From Gloeocapsopsis crepidinum LEGE 06123 (GTDB taxonomy: Bacteria > Cyanobacteriota > Cyanobacteriia > Cyanobacteriales > Chroococcidiopsidaceae), in the NCBI RefSeq assembly GCF_015207655.1, contig NZ_JADEWN010000015.1, positions 1 through 64,000 on the forward strand: a stretch of 64,000 nt of DNA, read 5' to 3'. The notes beneath the pieces are model-generated. The model did no database searches and was not told where the DNA came from. It worked only from the letters and a program-made list of their open reading frames with translations. Position numbers and translations under genes: made by a program. Shown piece by piece: positions 8,369-16,992 of this stretch. Every line of letters starts with the position of its first letter. The first letter of the stretch is position 1.

Positions 8369-10684
8369 TCATGGCTGAAATGAATCGAAGCGTTGGTGTT
8401 GAGAAGACCAGCGCTTGAGCTGATAAGTTTTGTTAGTAGCAACTAGTAATGCTGGAGGCTGATCGTCCTCTAGATCGGCAATTCCGATTGCGCGATGCTC
8501 AGCAGCACTGCCAAACTCGCTGTAAAGGATACGTCCATTGTGTGAAAAAATAATTGTGTGCGATCGCGAATCATTTTGTTGAAGTACATTGATCTCGAAA
8601 TTATGAACGGCAGCAATCTCCTGTGGAGAGATAATCATTATTACTTCTGCTGTACCATCACCATCTAAGTCAATTAACTGTACTGGCAATTCTCCCAGTT
8701 GCTTTAGCATCTTCTCTACATTTGGAGCAGGCGTTTTTTGAGAATTTGGGTTGCGTTTTTGCAATTCCTGCCATAACTGAGGTAATATTTGGACAATTTC
8801 AATAGGCTGCGATTGTTGTGTCAATTCAGAAAAGGCGATTGTTTGGGGTTGTAGCCACTGTAATGTTGCTTTAGTAAGTGCTAGTTGTCGTGAAGCTGAT
8901 ACTATGGGAAACGCATCAGATACGGCTAACAGTTTCAGCGTGCTACCTTGTAACTGTACTGCTTTGACAACAGCAAGCTCGATTTGCTGATATCCACCTG
9001 GTAGCCAAGAAACAATTTGAACTTCAGCATCTGAATTTAAACCTAATTGCTGCCAGTATTGGGCTGCGGTTTGTTGAGGTGTAAGCTTGAACGGCGCTTG
9101 TTGCCAGGTATTGCCATCGTGATAGGCGCTAAGTTGGATTTGATACCATGTTTGCTGATCGGCGATCTGTAAGGGTGTTTGCTCAATTTGCAGCCATTGC
9201 TGAGGATTAATTTGCGTAACTTGTTGTGCAGTACCAACAAAGCGGCTGGAATGAGAAGTTGCAACTTTATTTGATGAGAAATCACCTTCTAAACGTTTGA
9301 GGAGTTTTTGGATATAAGCAATATCAGCAGATGTTGTCTGTGGTTGCTGTTTTAGCCAGGCGATCGCATTTCTTCTACTTTCTTGTGCGCCTTTAAGTAG
9401 CGCCCCCCAAGCTTTGACTTCAGTTCGCTTCGGGTTAACACGTAAGGCAACTTCTACACGATTACCTAATCGTCCATTATCTGTTTCTAATAAAGTCGTA
9501 ATTTCTTGTGTATTTGTCGGTGAAGCTTGAAAAACTTTTAGGGCTTCTCCCCAACGCCCATCGATTAAAACAGCGAGAACTTGTTGACTAGGACTTGCCC
9601 AAGTTTGATTTGCTCGCTTTTGGCTTTTTTCGGCGTGTAATCGAATAAAATCGAGTTGTGCTTGTGCCGCACTTGACCATGCTTGACGCTTTTGACGTTG
9701 TTGTTTGATAAACTGCAACCATTTTTCGGCGGGTGTCCACAATCCACTACGGGCAATAAGTAACGCATTTTGATAATTGCGATCATCTAATGCTGGTTCT
9801 GCGATGGAAACAGGTTCTAATTGCAGTGGATCAAAGATAAAATTTGCTGGTTTGACTTGATAAACTTGCAATCGCGGTTCTAAATCAATGGTTTGATCGA
9901 TAACTAACTCTGGAGAACCTCCGGCGATCGCTTGTTGCCATTGCGGTTGAGTGGGACTTGTCCAAGGCAACATTAAACTAAGATAGGAGCGATCGGGGTT
10001 ATAGTGGACAATTTGACCGTAGGCGATCGCTTGTCCTCGTTGTCGTTCTCCCCAAAGATAAAACCAAATTCCTTGGGTTGGTGTGGTACTCTCAAACCGA
10101 CGCAGTTCGGTTACTGGTAGGGGACGATTTGAACTTGTGTCTGCTGTCTCTGGATTGATGAGGGGTGCGACAACAAATGATTCTTCAGGTCCTGTGACAT
10201 CAGCTTGAGTTATAAACTGATAGTGGATTTCACCTTTCGGTCGATTAAGAAGATTTCTAGCATCTGCGATGCGATACACTCGCAATTCGACGATCTGATT
10301 TTGCGATCGCACAGGTAAGATGACAGACGTTGGTTGCGAATTAGCAGGATTAACTTCTAAAGGTAACGGTTTCCCAGCAATTTTTCCTTGTGTGCTTAAC
10401 TCCGCTGCAATTTGTGTCAGAGTTTGGGCTGGTTCTTGATTTAACGGTAGCTGCGCCCACTGCGGTAAGAAGTCATTTAAGGATGCGATCGCACTTGGAT
10501 TAAAAAACAAACTATAACTCAACCATATGCCGCTGACGACTACGCCGCTTGCGCCTAGCAACAACGTAATTCCTAGTAAAAATGCCATTTGCTCTTTTCT
10601 TTTTCCATAGCTTGAGTTGTGCTGCGGAAAAGATGTATCAGCAAGCGTGTATTTTCTGGTTAGTTTATGCTTGTGTTTTGACAT
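8369..10684 (-). CDS. Large conserved cyanobacterial protein with N-terminal TM and DxDxDG motif
   Basis: A 771-aa protein of unknown function. The N-terminus is basic (KHKHKLTRK), followed by a single transmembrane helix near residues 34-56 (FLLGITLLLGASGVVVSGIWL), so most of the chain should be on the far side of the membrane. The middle is rich in Gln and Trp without a family I recognise. Near residue 690 the motif IDLDGDGTAEVIMI fits an FG-GAP/integrin-like calcium-binding loop, and a second weaker unit (IGIADLEDDQPPALLVAT) follows, suggesting a short beta-propeller-like end. The arrangement resembles large conserved proteins seen in other cyanobacteria. It is monocistronic; the ATG at 10684 precedes the basic stretch. 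Confidence 0.75.
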   Translation of the reverse strand: MSKHKHKLTRKYTLADTSFPQHNSSYGKRKEQMAFLLGITLLLGASGVVVSGIWLSYSLFFNPSAIASLNDFLPQWAQLPLNQEPAQTLTQIAAELSTQGKIAGKPLPLEVNPANSQPTSVILPVRSQNQIVELRVYRIADARNLLNRPKGEIHYQFITQADVTGPEESFVVAPLINPETADTSSNRPLPVTELRRFESTTPTQGIWFYLWGERQRGQAIAYGQIVHYNPDRSYLSLMLPWTSPTQPQWQQAIAGGSPELVIDQTIDLEPRLQVYQVKPANFIFDPLQLEPVSIAEPALDDRNYQNALLIARSGLWTPAEKWLQFIKQQRQKRQAWSSAAQAQLDFIRLHAEKSQKRANQTWASPSQQVLAVLIDGRWGEALKVFQASPTNTQEITTLLETDNGRLGNRVEVALRVNPKRTEVKAWGALLKGAQESRRNAIAWLKQQPQTTSADIAYIQKLLKRLEGDFSSNKVATSHSSRFVGTAQQVTQINPQQWLQIEQTPLQIADQQTWYQIQLSAYHDGNTWQQAPFKLTPQQTAAQYWQQLGLNSDAEVQIVSWLPGGYQQIELAVVKAVQLQGSTLKLLAVSDAFPIVSASRQLALTKATLQWLQPQTIAFSELTQQSQPIEIVQILPQLWQELQKRNPNSQKTPAPNVEKMLKQLGELPVQLIDLDGDGTAEVIMIISPQEIAAVHNFEINVLQQNDSRSHTIIFSHNGRILYSEFGSAAEHRAIGIADLEDDQPPALLVATNKTYQLKRWSSQHQRFDSFQP

Positions 10685-11216
10685 TTGCGTTCAAGCATCC
10701 GGCATCATTGCTAATAAGAAGTGATTTGAAGTTAGTTAATGCAGCTATTTCATGCATTATTTGTTACCAGTATATTTTAACTTTACTTTGTTTTGACCAG
10801 CTTTTTCACATATTTATGAGGAGTAAATAGCTATTTTTTTGGTATAGGATTAATTATCCTAAAGCATAATTTTTTTTCAAAAACCCGTATATTTACGCTG
10901 GTGATTTTGTTGATATTGATCGTGTCTCCGTAGAATTGTGCTTGGTGTATAAACAACTTCATTAAACTGATTTGTTTGTAAAACTTCCAATAATTACTCT
11001 AAGTAAAAACAACTATTTCATTAAGGTAGTTTACTCTTTTTATAAAGTTTTTATGTAGATGAGTCATTTAAGCTTAAAGTCTTCTTGAATTATCAAGACT
11101 TTATTTAGTAGCAAAGAAATTAGCGATCGCATAAATGCTACTTATAAAAATGTGAACTAATAATTTACATCGCAGTAGTTCAATTTAGCAATGAATCATC
11201 AATAAGTGAAGGGTGA
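10685..11216. other. Intergenic region, AT-rich
   Basis: Between two divergent genes, so it should hold promoters for both. I see no RNA gene, palindrome or convincing small ORF; an 82-codon reading frame here mostly overlaps the start of the minus-strand gene and has no coding features. Confidence 0.5.
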
Positions 11217-12050
11217 ATGCTTATGGAGACAATTGAACTTAAGTTCCTTTTGAGATTATTGGGCTTTACAGATTACCGGATATCACTAACTGAAATCAAC
11301 CTGGGTAATAATACTAAAGCAGCAGAAAGAAATAAAATTTGCCGTCAACTATGCGATCGCGGTTTAGTTGAATGTTCCTACGAAGTCACAAAACTTAAGA
11401 TTGCACCTCCAGGAAAAGCCTTACTCAAACTGGATCAGCCGCAAGTACCAGTTACTCAAAATGAACTCAAAGCCCTGAAGGCTAGTGAAAACAAAAAGAT
11501 TTTGCCAGGAGAAACAAAAGTTCCTATTGCAGATCGGCAAGCAGTAATTCAAGGATTGGCTGAACGCGGTTTAATTGAGGTAGAGACTAAAGTTAAAGAA
11601 GTTTGGCTATCTGAACAAGGTAAAGCATATCTACGGGACGAATATATTCCTAACAAAGGAGTTCGACCTGTTATTAGTCTAGAGCTTTTAGGTAACTATA
11701 TACGTTTTATACGTAAAAGTTTTAACACGGAAAGGAATACTTATACTGAATCAAATGGAGTATCAGCAACGCTAGCAAAAGAACTTAGCGACTTAGAAGT
11801 TTTTCAAACGATTCAAAGCCTAGATCAAGAATTAGGGACAGAAAACTATTTACCAATTTTTCATTTACGCCAGAAACTTGCTTCCGTAATCTCACGTAAG
11901 CAATTAGATGAAATACTGTATCGCTTACAACGTAATGACCAAATTGAATTGAGTTCCTTGCAAGAGGTTACTGCTTATACTCCAGAACAAATTGATGCAG
12001 GAATTCCTCAGGATATTGGTGGACCTTTGTTTTTTATTGTTGTGAATTAA
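11217..12050 (+). CDS. Tandem winged-helix protein, first gene of exonuclease/FtsK operon
   Basis: A 277-aa protein not assignable to a named family. It contains an internal duplication: residues 36-70 and 105-139 align without gaps with the shared pattern AxR-(6)-L-x2-RGL-x-E...V...GKAxL, each looking like the recognition helix plus wing of a winged-helix domain. A third winged-helix-like unit is near residues 208-277 (RQKLASVISRKQLDEILYRL) ending in GGPLFFIVVN. No catalytic motif is visible. It starts a same-strand operon (48 bp to the ATPase gene), so a DNA-binding or adaptor role for the downstream motor is inferred. Two starts are in frame (ATG 11217, then ATG 11223); the second lies 6 bp on and cannot be excluded. 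Confidence 0.75.
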   Translation: MLMETIELKFLLRLLGFTDYRISLTEINLGNNTKAAERNKICRQLCDRGLVECSYEVTKLKIAPPGKALLKLDQPQVPVTQNELKALKASENKKILPGETKVPIADRQAVIQGLAERGLIEVETKVKEVWLSEQGKAYLRDEYIPNKGVRPVISLELLGNYIRFIRKSFNTERNTYTESNGVSATLAKELSDLEVFQTIQSLDQELGTENYLPIFHLRQKLASVISRKQLDEILYRLQRNDQIELSSLQEVTAYTPEQIDAGIPQDIGGPLFFIVVN

Positions 12051-12098
12051 AGTTTTCTTGAATTATCTGTAGTACTCAGTTTTTATCAAGGTAGCAGG

Positions 12099-14072
12099 AT
12101 GGCATCTATAGATCAAATTATCCAACGCGAAGTTAACCCTTTTGATACGACAACCTTCAAACCAGGTAACTTTTGGCAAGAACAGCAAGATCCAGCATTG
12201 AATGTTGATTCGATTCACCAAGAAGCAATTACTACAATTGAGTATACCTTAGCTCAGATAGCAAAAGATCATCGGACGCGCACTATAATGCTTGCTGGTG
12301 ATTCTGGTTCAGGTAAAAGCCATCTTTTAGGTAGGCTGAAGCAAACACTGAACTCTAAAGCTTTTTTTGTTTACATTGGTCCTTGGGCTGACAGTAATTT
12401 TATTTGGCGACACACTTTACGCCAAACAGTTGACAGTTTACTCAAAGTACCAGAAGGACAACAAGAATCACAGTTGTTGTTATGGCTAAAGAGTTTATCG
12501 ATCTTTAAACAACGTAATCTTATAGATAAATTACTAGGCGATCGCAAAGCATTTATCCACAAGTTAAAAGTAACTTGCCCATCTGATATGTACAACGCTA
12601 ATGAGTTTTTTAGCGTGTTGTATGACTTACTTAATCCCGAACTACACCTACTTGCTTGTGATTGGTTACGCGGCGACGATCTTGATGCAGATAGTCTTGA
12701 AGCGCTAGGAGTCAAAAATACGGTTGTTACCGAAGATGCCGCCCAGAATATTTTAGCTAATTTTGGCAAAATTTCTGCCCAAACTCAACCAATTGTTTTA
12801 TGTTTTGACCAACTCGATAATATTCCACGTACAGATGGATTTATTGACTTACAAGCATTATTTAGCGTTAACTCTAGTATTCACAATCAATTATTAAAAA
12901 ACTTTCTAATTATTATTAGCATTATTACGAATACATGGAGAGAAAATAAAAACCGCGTTCAATCAGCCGATAGAGTAAGAGTTGATGATTTAGTTGTCCT
13001 CAAACCCATTAAACTTGACGAAGCGGAAGCAATTTGGAAATCTCGACTTGTTCCTTTACATCAACAAGCTGATGAATTGCCAATTTCTTCAATCTATCCA
13101 CTAAAGCGACAGGTTTTAGACGAAAAATTTCCTGGTGGTAAAACTTTTCCTCGAAATACACTAATTCTAGGACGGCAATTATTTCAACTGTATAAATTAA
13201 AAGTCATTGATCCACCTATTGTCAATCCTCATTTAGCTGCTTTTCAACTAATCTGGAATAAAGAACTTAAAAAAGTTGAACAAAAAATTACGCGAATTCG
13301 TCAGTTATCCTCGCCAGAACTAATTCAAATGTTACGTGAAGCCTTGGAAGCTTTGGAATTAAAAACTCAACCAAAATTTTTACCTAGTCCTACTTATACC
13401 AGCTATTCCCTAAGTTGTTTTCTACCATCACAGCAACAAAAAAGTGGAATTGTCTGGATGGAAGATCCCAATATGAGTAGCTTCTTTTATGTGATGAAAG
13501 GTTGTCACAAAGCTTTGGAAAAAAAACACTGTCAAACTTTGTTTCTGATTCGAGCAGAAAAACTAGGTAACAAAACGAATCAAGGCTATCAAATCTACAA
13601 GCAAATTTTTAAAGGTTCACCTCACTGTCACATTGTACCAGATCTTACTTCGATTCACTACCTAGCTACTTACCACAGCATGGTTAATGCAGTTAGTTCT
13701 CAAGAGTTAGTTATTATAGACAAAATTCCTGACTTAAAAGAATTACAAGCTTTTGTGCGTGATGCTCAAGTATTGCAAAATTGTAGTTTATTGCAAGTTT
13801 TAGGAGTTCTTGCTGAAGAAGCAGAACCCAAGCCAGATCGAGATCCAGATCTACACCAAGTAAAAGAGTTTCTCATAAACTTAGTGACAACACAGCAACT
13901 TTTAGGGCGAAGTACATTAATACAAAATGCACTTGAAAGCTTTCCTCAAGCCAATGAGTCACAAGTTAAAGAACTCATTCAGCAGTTATGCCAAGAAAAT
14001 AAAGTGCAAATTCTTGACCCTAAGGCAAAACCTGAAGCACAACTCGTTTGTTTAGTGCCTAATTCAAAATGA
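12099..14072 (+). CDS. P-loop ATPase with C-terminal winged helix
   Basis: A 657-aa AAA/STAND-like ATPase. Walker A is GDSGSGKS (residues 67-74) and Walker B is PIVLCFDQLDNI (about 231-242). Between them lies DWLRGDDLDADSLEALGV (about 188-205), reminiscent of the W-x-G-x2-(L)...LG(V/I) insert of BREX-type (BrxD/DUF2791-like) ATPases; this resemblance is by eye only. A middle domain (about 430-570) has no family I recognise. The C-terminal 70 residues (about 585-655) look like a winged helix, echoing the first gene. The stop codon overlaps the next start (ATGA at 14069-14072), so translation is probably coupled. Likely a loader, clamp or switch for the fused nuclease-motor encoded downstream. 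Confidence 0.8.
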   Translation: MASIDQIIQREVNPFDTTTFKPGNFWQEQQDPALNVDSIHQEAITTIEYTLAQIAKDHRTRTIMLAGDSGSGKSHLLGRLKQTLNSKAFFVYIGPWADSNFIWRHTLRQTVDSLLKVPEGQQESQLLLWLKSLSIFKQRNLIDKLLGDRKAFIHKLKVTCPSDMYNANEFFSVLYDLLNPELHLLACDWLRGDDLDADSLEALGVKNTVVTEDAAQNILANFGKISAQTQPIVLCFDQLDNIPRTDGFIDLQALFSVNSSIHNQLLKNFLIIISIITNTWRENKNRVQSADRVRVDDLVVLKPIKLDEAEAIWKSRLVPLHQQADELPISSIYPLKRQVLDEKFPGGKTFPRNTLILGRQLFQLYKLKVIDPPIVNPHLAAFQLIWNKELKKVEQKITRIRQLSSPELIQMLREALEALELKTQPKFLPSPTYTSYSLSCFLPSQQQKSGIVWMEDPNMSSFFYVMKGCHKALEKKHCQTLFLIRAEKLGNKTNQGYQIYKQIFKGSPHCHIVPDLTSIHYLATYHSMVNAVSSQELVIIDKIPDLKELQAFVRDAQVLQNCSLLQVLGVLAEEAEPKPDRDPDLHQVKEFLINLVTTQQLLGRSTLIQNALESFPQANESQVKELIQQLCQENKVQILDPKAKPEAQLVCLVPNSK

Positions 14073-16657
14073 ATCAATCTCTTAGTAGTAACTTAAATGA
14101 GGCACTATATCTTACTGAAGACAATGATATTCGAGTATTTATTCATCAAATTGCCTCTAGTAACATTCTTTGGCTAGACACAGAAGTTGCTGATTACAAA
14201 ACTACTTGCCCTAGATTATCTCTAATTCAGGTATTAAGCAATCATAAGGATCTTACAGGTAACTCTACAGTAATTTTAGACGTATTGGATAAGCCTAATT
14301 TAGTAACATATTTCGTTCATAAAATTATGGCAAATCCCAAAATCGAAAAAGTTTTTCACAATGCTAATTATGATTTAAGATTTTTAGGAAAAAAAGACGC
14401 AAAAAACGTAACTTGTACTTGGGCGATCGCCAAAAAGTTAGCTAAAACTTCTCTATCTGTCACAAATTTAAAATTAAAAACCTTAGCCTCAGAACTTTGT
14501 CACTTTGCCAACATAGATAAAACGGAACAAGGAAGTGATTGGGGACGGCGACCATTGACGCTAAAGCAGTTACAGTATGCCAAGATGGACACAGTGTATC
14601 TAGCTCACGTGCATCGACGTTTAATTGAGATTGCAAAAAGTAACTCTAAGCCAATAGATAATATGCTAGGAGCTAAAACTAAACCTTCTTTAAGTGTTAC
14701 TAATGTCAGAGTAGCCTTTGAGTGTCCGCGATTATTTTATCTAGGCTATCACTTTGGAGGAATGACGCTTTTCTTACCTGCGGATACTGCAATTGGAATT
14801 GGAACAGCATTCCATGAGTTATCAAATCAATTTGTCCGTGTCGCAAAACAAGACTCGCAGTTTTCAGCTTTATTTGAACTAGAGGTTGAACAGTTAGATA
14901 TAGAAGCGATCGCCTCTGCATTGCAAAAACTATTCTATGAAAAAGTTTTTTTTCCTTATTTGCAAGTATCTATTCAGAAAGAACCTGGAAAAGCACCCGC
15001 ATTACATCAACTGTGGGTAGGACTTACGCAACTTATTCACCGTTGGGTGCAGTTATTGATTGGTAATCGTCACTACTGTACACCACAAGAAGTTATTTCT
15101 AAAACATTTCTAGCGCAAGAACTGAAGATTCAACATTACTTTACGCTTCCTAATGGAACGCAGCAGTTAATTAAAGGTAGATGTGACAGCATTATCTACG
15201 ATTTTGCTGAGCAACGTTTGTGTGTAGTTGAGTATAAATCTTATCAAGCTGTCGATCAATCAGCACAGTTAGCGCAAGTTGCGCTTTACAGTTATATGCT
15301 GCGCAAAACGATTGGCGTTGAGATTAATTCCGCAGTTTATAGCGTACTACCCGATTTGCATGAACTCACTTTTACATGGGAACAACTGGAAAAAACAGTA
15401 CATCAACTTGTTCCCCAAAAAATGCAACAAATGCAGCAATGGTTAACTTGGGAACCACCGCAACCCGATCCACCACCGCCTACAAGTCAGCCTGATTTAT
15501 GTTACGTCTGTCCGCAGCACAAGAAATGTCAATCTTTTTTTAATGACAGTGAAGCGATCGCCATTGACAGCTTATCAGTAGTGTCATCTCCATCTATTCA
15601 AGATAAACAGACAGACTTGATTCCAAACGCCGATCGCACTGGAAAAGAGTTAGTCGATACATTAGAATCTTTTGGTATTGGTGTTGACTACCAAGGTGCT
15701 GCTATTGGACCTGCATTTGTACGTGTGAAACTCAAACCTCATGCAGGAGTCAAAGTTAGTTCCATTTTACGCTTATCTAACGACTTACAAGTGCAGTTAG
15801 GACTCGCAAATCCTCCTTTAATTGCACCGCGAGCAGGATATATTAGTATTGATTTACCGCGTCAAGATCGCCAAATCGCTAGTTTTGAAAAATATGTGCG
15901 ATCGCAAGTGTTACCTGCTGATGCTCAGATAAAAATCGCTATTGGAGTAAATTTAGAAGGACAACTTGTAGAAGCTGATTTGTCTGATCCGAATACTTGT
16001 CACTTTTTAGTTGGTGGTACAACTGGTAGTGGTAAAAGTGAGTTTTTGCGATCGCTGCTTCTCAGTCTTATTACCCGTCATTCCCCAGATCGTCTCAAAA
16101 TTGCGCTTGTCGATCCTAAACGAGTTACGTTTCCAGAATTTGAACAGATGCGATCGCTTTATTCACCTGTAGTTAAGGATACCGAACAGGCAATTGAATT
16201 AATGGATCGACTTGTGGCAGAAATGGAACAGCGCTATCAACTGTTTGAATCAGCAGGATGTGCCGATTTGAATAGCTACAATCAGAAAACGCATTCCTCA
16301 ACTCCTCGTATCGTCTGTATTTTTGACGAGTATGCTGATTTTATGGCAGAAAAAGAAAGCCGCAATGCACTCGAACAAAGTATTAAGCGATTAGGTGCAA
16401 TGGCACGCGCTGCCGGAATTCATCTTATCATTGCTACGCAACGTCCAGAAGCTAAGGTAGTCACTCCCATCATCCGTTCCAATTTACCAGGAAGAATCGC
16501 CCTACGGACTGCGAGTGAGGCTGATTCTGCGATTATCTTAGGGGGAAAACAAACTTTAGCAGCTTATTTACTCGGTAAAGGCGATTTACTCTACCAAGGT
16601 GGCGCACAACTACATCGATTACAAAGCTTATTTACGAAAACGATTCAGCTACCGTAA
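14069..16657 (+). CDS. DEDDy exonuclease - Cas4-like Fe-S nuclease - FtsK motor fusion
   Basis: An 862-aa three-domain protein. (1) Residues about 20-190: RNase D-like 3'-5' exonuclease with ExoI LDTEV (D37, E39), ExoII HNANYDLRF (D102) and ExoIII SDWGRRPLT...QLQYAKMD (Y170, D174). (2) About 208-490: PD-(D/E)XK nuclease of the RecB/Cas4/AddB type, with GTAFHE (H249), GRCDS (D372) and EYK (E388, K390), plus Cys219 and C-x2-C-x5-C (C478, C481, C487), which would form a [4Fe-4S] staple. (3) About 525-862: FtsK alpha-beta motor with ESFGIGVD, Walker A GGTTGSGKS (649-657) and Walker B CIFDEYAD (D753, E754), but no FtsK membrane region and no gamma domain. All catalytic residues look intact. Predicted role: ATP-driven DNA translocation coupled to end resection. 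It is last in the operon and overlaps the ATPase gene by 4 bp. Confidence 0.88.
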   Translation: MNQSLSSNLNEALYLTEDNDIRVFIHQIASSNILWLDTEVADYKTTCPRLSLIQVLSNHKDLTGNSTVILDVLDKPNLVTYFVHKIMANPKIEKVFHNANYDLRFLGKKDAKNVTCTWAIAKKLAKTSLSVTNLKLKTLASELCHFANIDKTEQGSDWGRRPLTLKQLQYAKMDTVYLAHVHRRLIEIAKSNSKPIDNMLGAKTKPSLSVTNVRVAFECPRLFYLGYHFGGMTLFLPADTAIGIGTAFHELSNQFVRVAKQDSQFSALFELEVEQLDIEAIASALQKLFYEKVFFPYLQVSIQKEPGKAPALHQLWVGLTQLIHRWVQLLIGNRHYCTPQEVISKTFLAQELKIQHYFTLPNGTQQLIKGRCDSIIYDFAEQRLCVVEYKSYQAVDQSAQLAQVALYSYMLRKTIGVEINSAVYSVLPDLHELTFTWEQLEKTVHQLVPQKMQQMQQWLTWEPPQPDPPPPTSQPDLCYVCPQHKKCQSFFNDSEAIAIDSLSVVSSPSIQDKQTDLIPNADRTGKELVDTLESFGIGVDYQGAAIGPAFVRVKLKPHAGVKVSSILRLSNDLQVQLGLANPPLIAPRAGYISIDLPRQDRQIASFEKYVRSQVLPADAQIKIAIGVNLEGQLVEADLSDPNTCHFLVGGTTGSGKSEFLRSLLLSLITRHSPDRLKIALVDPKRVTFPEFEQMRSLYSPVVKDTEQAIELMDRLVAEMEQRYQLFESAGCADLNSYNQKTHSSTPRIVCIFDEYADFMAEKESRNALEQSIKRLGAMARAAGIHLIIATQRPEAKVVTPIIRSNLPGRIALRTASEADSAIILGGKQTLAAYLLGKGDLLYQGGAQLHRLQSLFTKTIQLP

Positions 16658-16992
16658 TCGTGAGAAAGCGATCGCATAGTTTACGTAGCGAAGTTTGCAC
16701 ATTTGAGTAAACTATACAACTACCTACTTTATAGCTAGGTTATCTCTTATTTCTCAATCAGATTTTTATCTCTAACTAACAAAGGTGTATAACATCTTAC
16801 ATAAATTGTTTTATTTCTTTTACCGATATCAAAAAAATATTTATTTCTATTAATTACCTGAACTATCCTAACATTCTATTAATAGACAAATTGTTAAATT
16901 TGTAGGAGTTTAATATATACAAATGTTGTTTAAGGTATTACTCCAAAATTTAACGACTGAGGAAAGTTCAATTCTATTACTATAACAAGCTT
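16658..16992. other. Intergenic region, AT-rich
   Basis: No gene, RNA or strong terminator recognised. It is strongly AT-rich between the operon end and the sulfotransferase gene, and includes a GTTAAATTTG-type stretch shortly before the sulfotransferase. Confidence 0.4.

Noticed and set aside
10582-10830. 82-codon plus-strand ORF overlapping the start of the large minus-strand protein
   Set aside because: Overlaps a real gene start in the opposite direction and continues into gene-free AT-rich DNA without motifs.
14700-15550. Cas4-like domain as a sign of a CRISPR-Cas locus
   Set aside because: No CRISPR repeats or other cas genes were seen anywhere in the window; the domain is fused to an FtsK motor instead.
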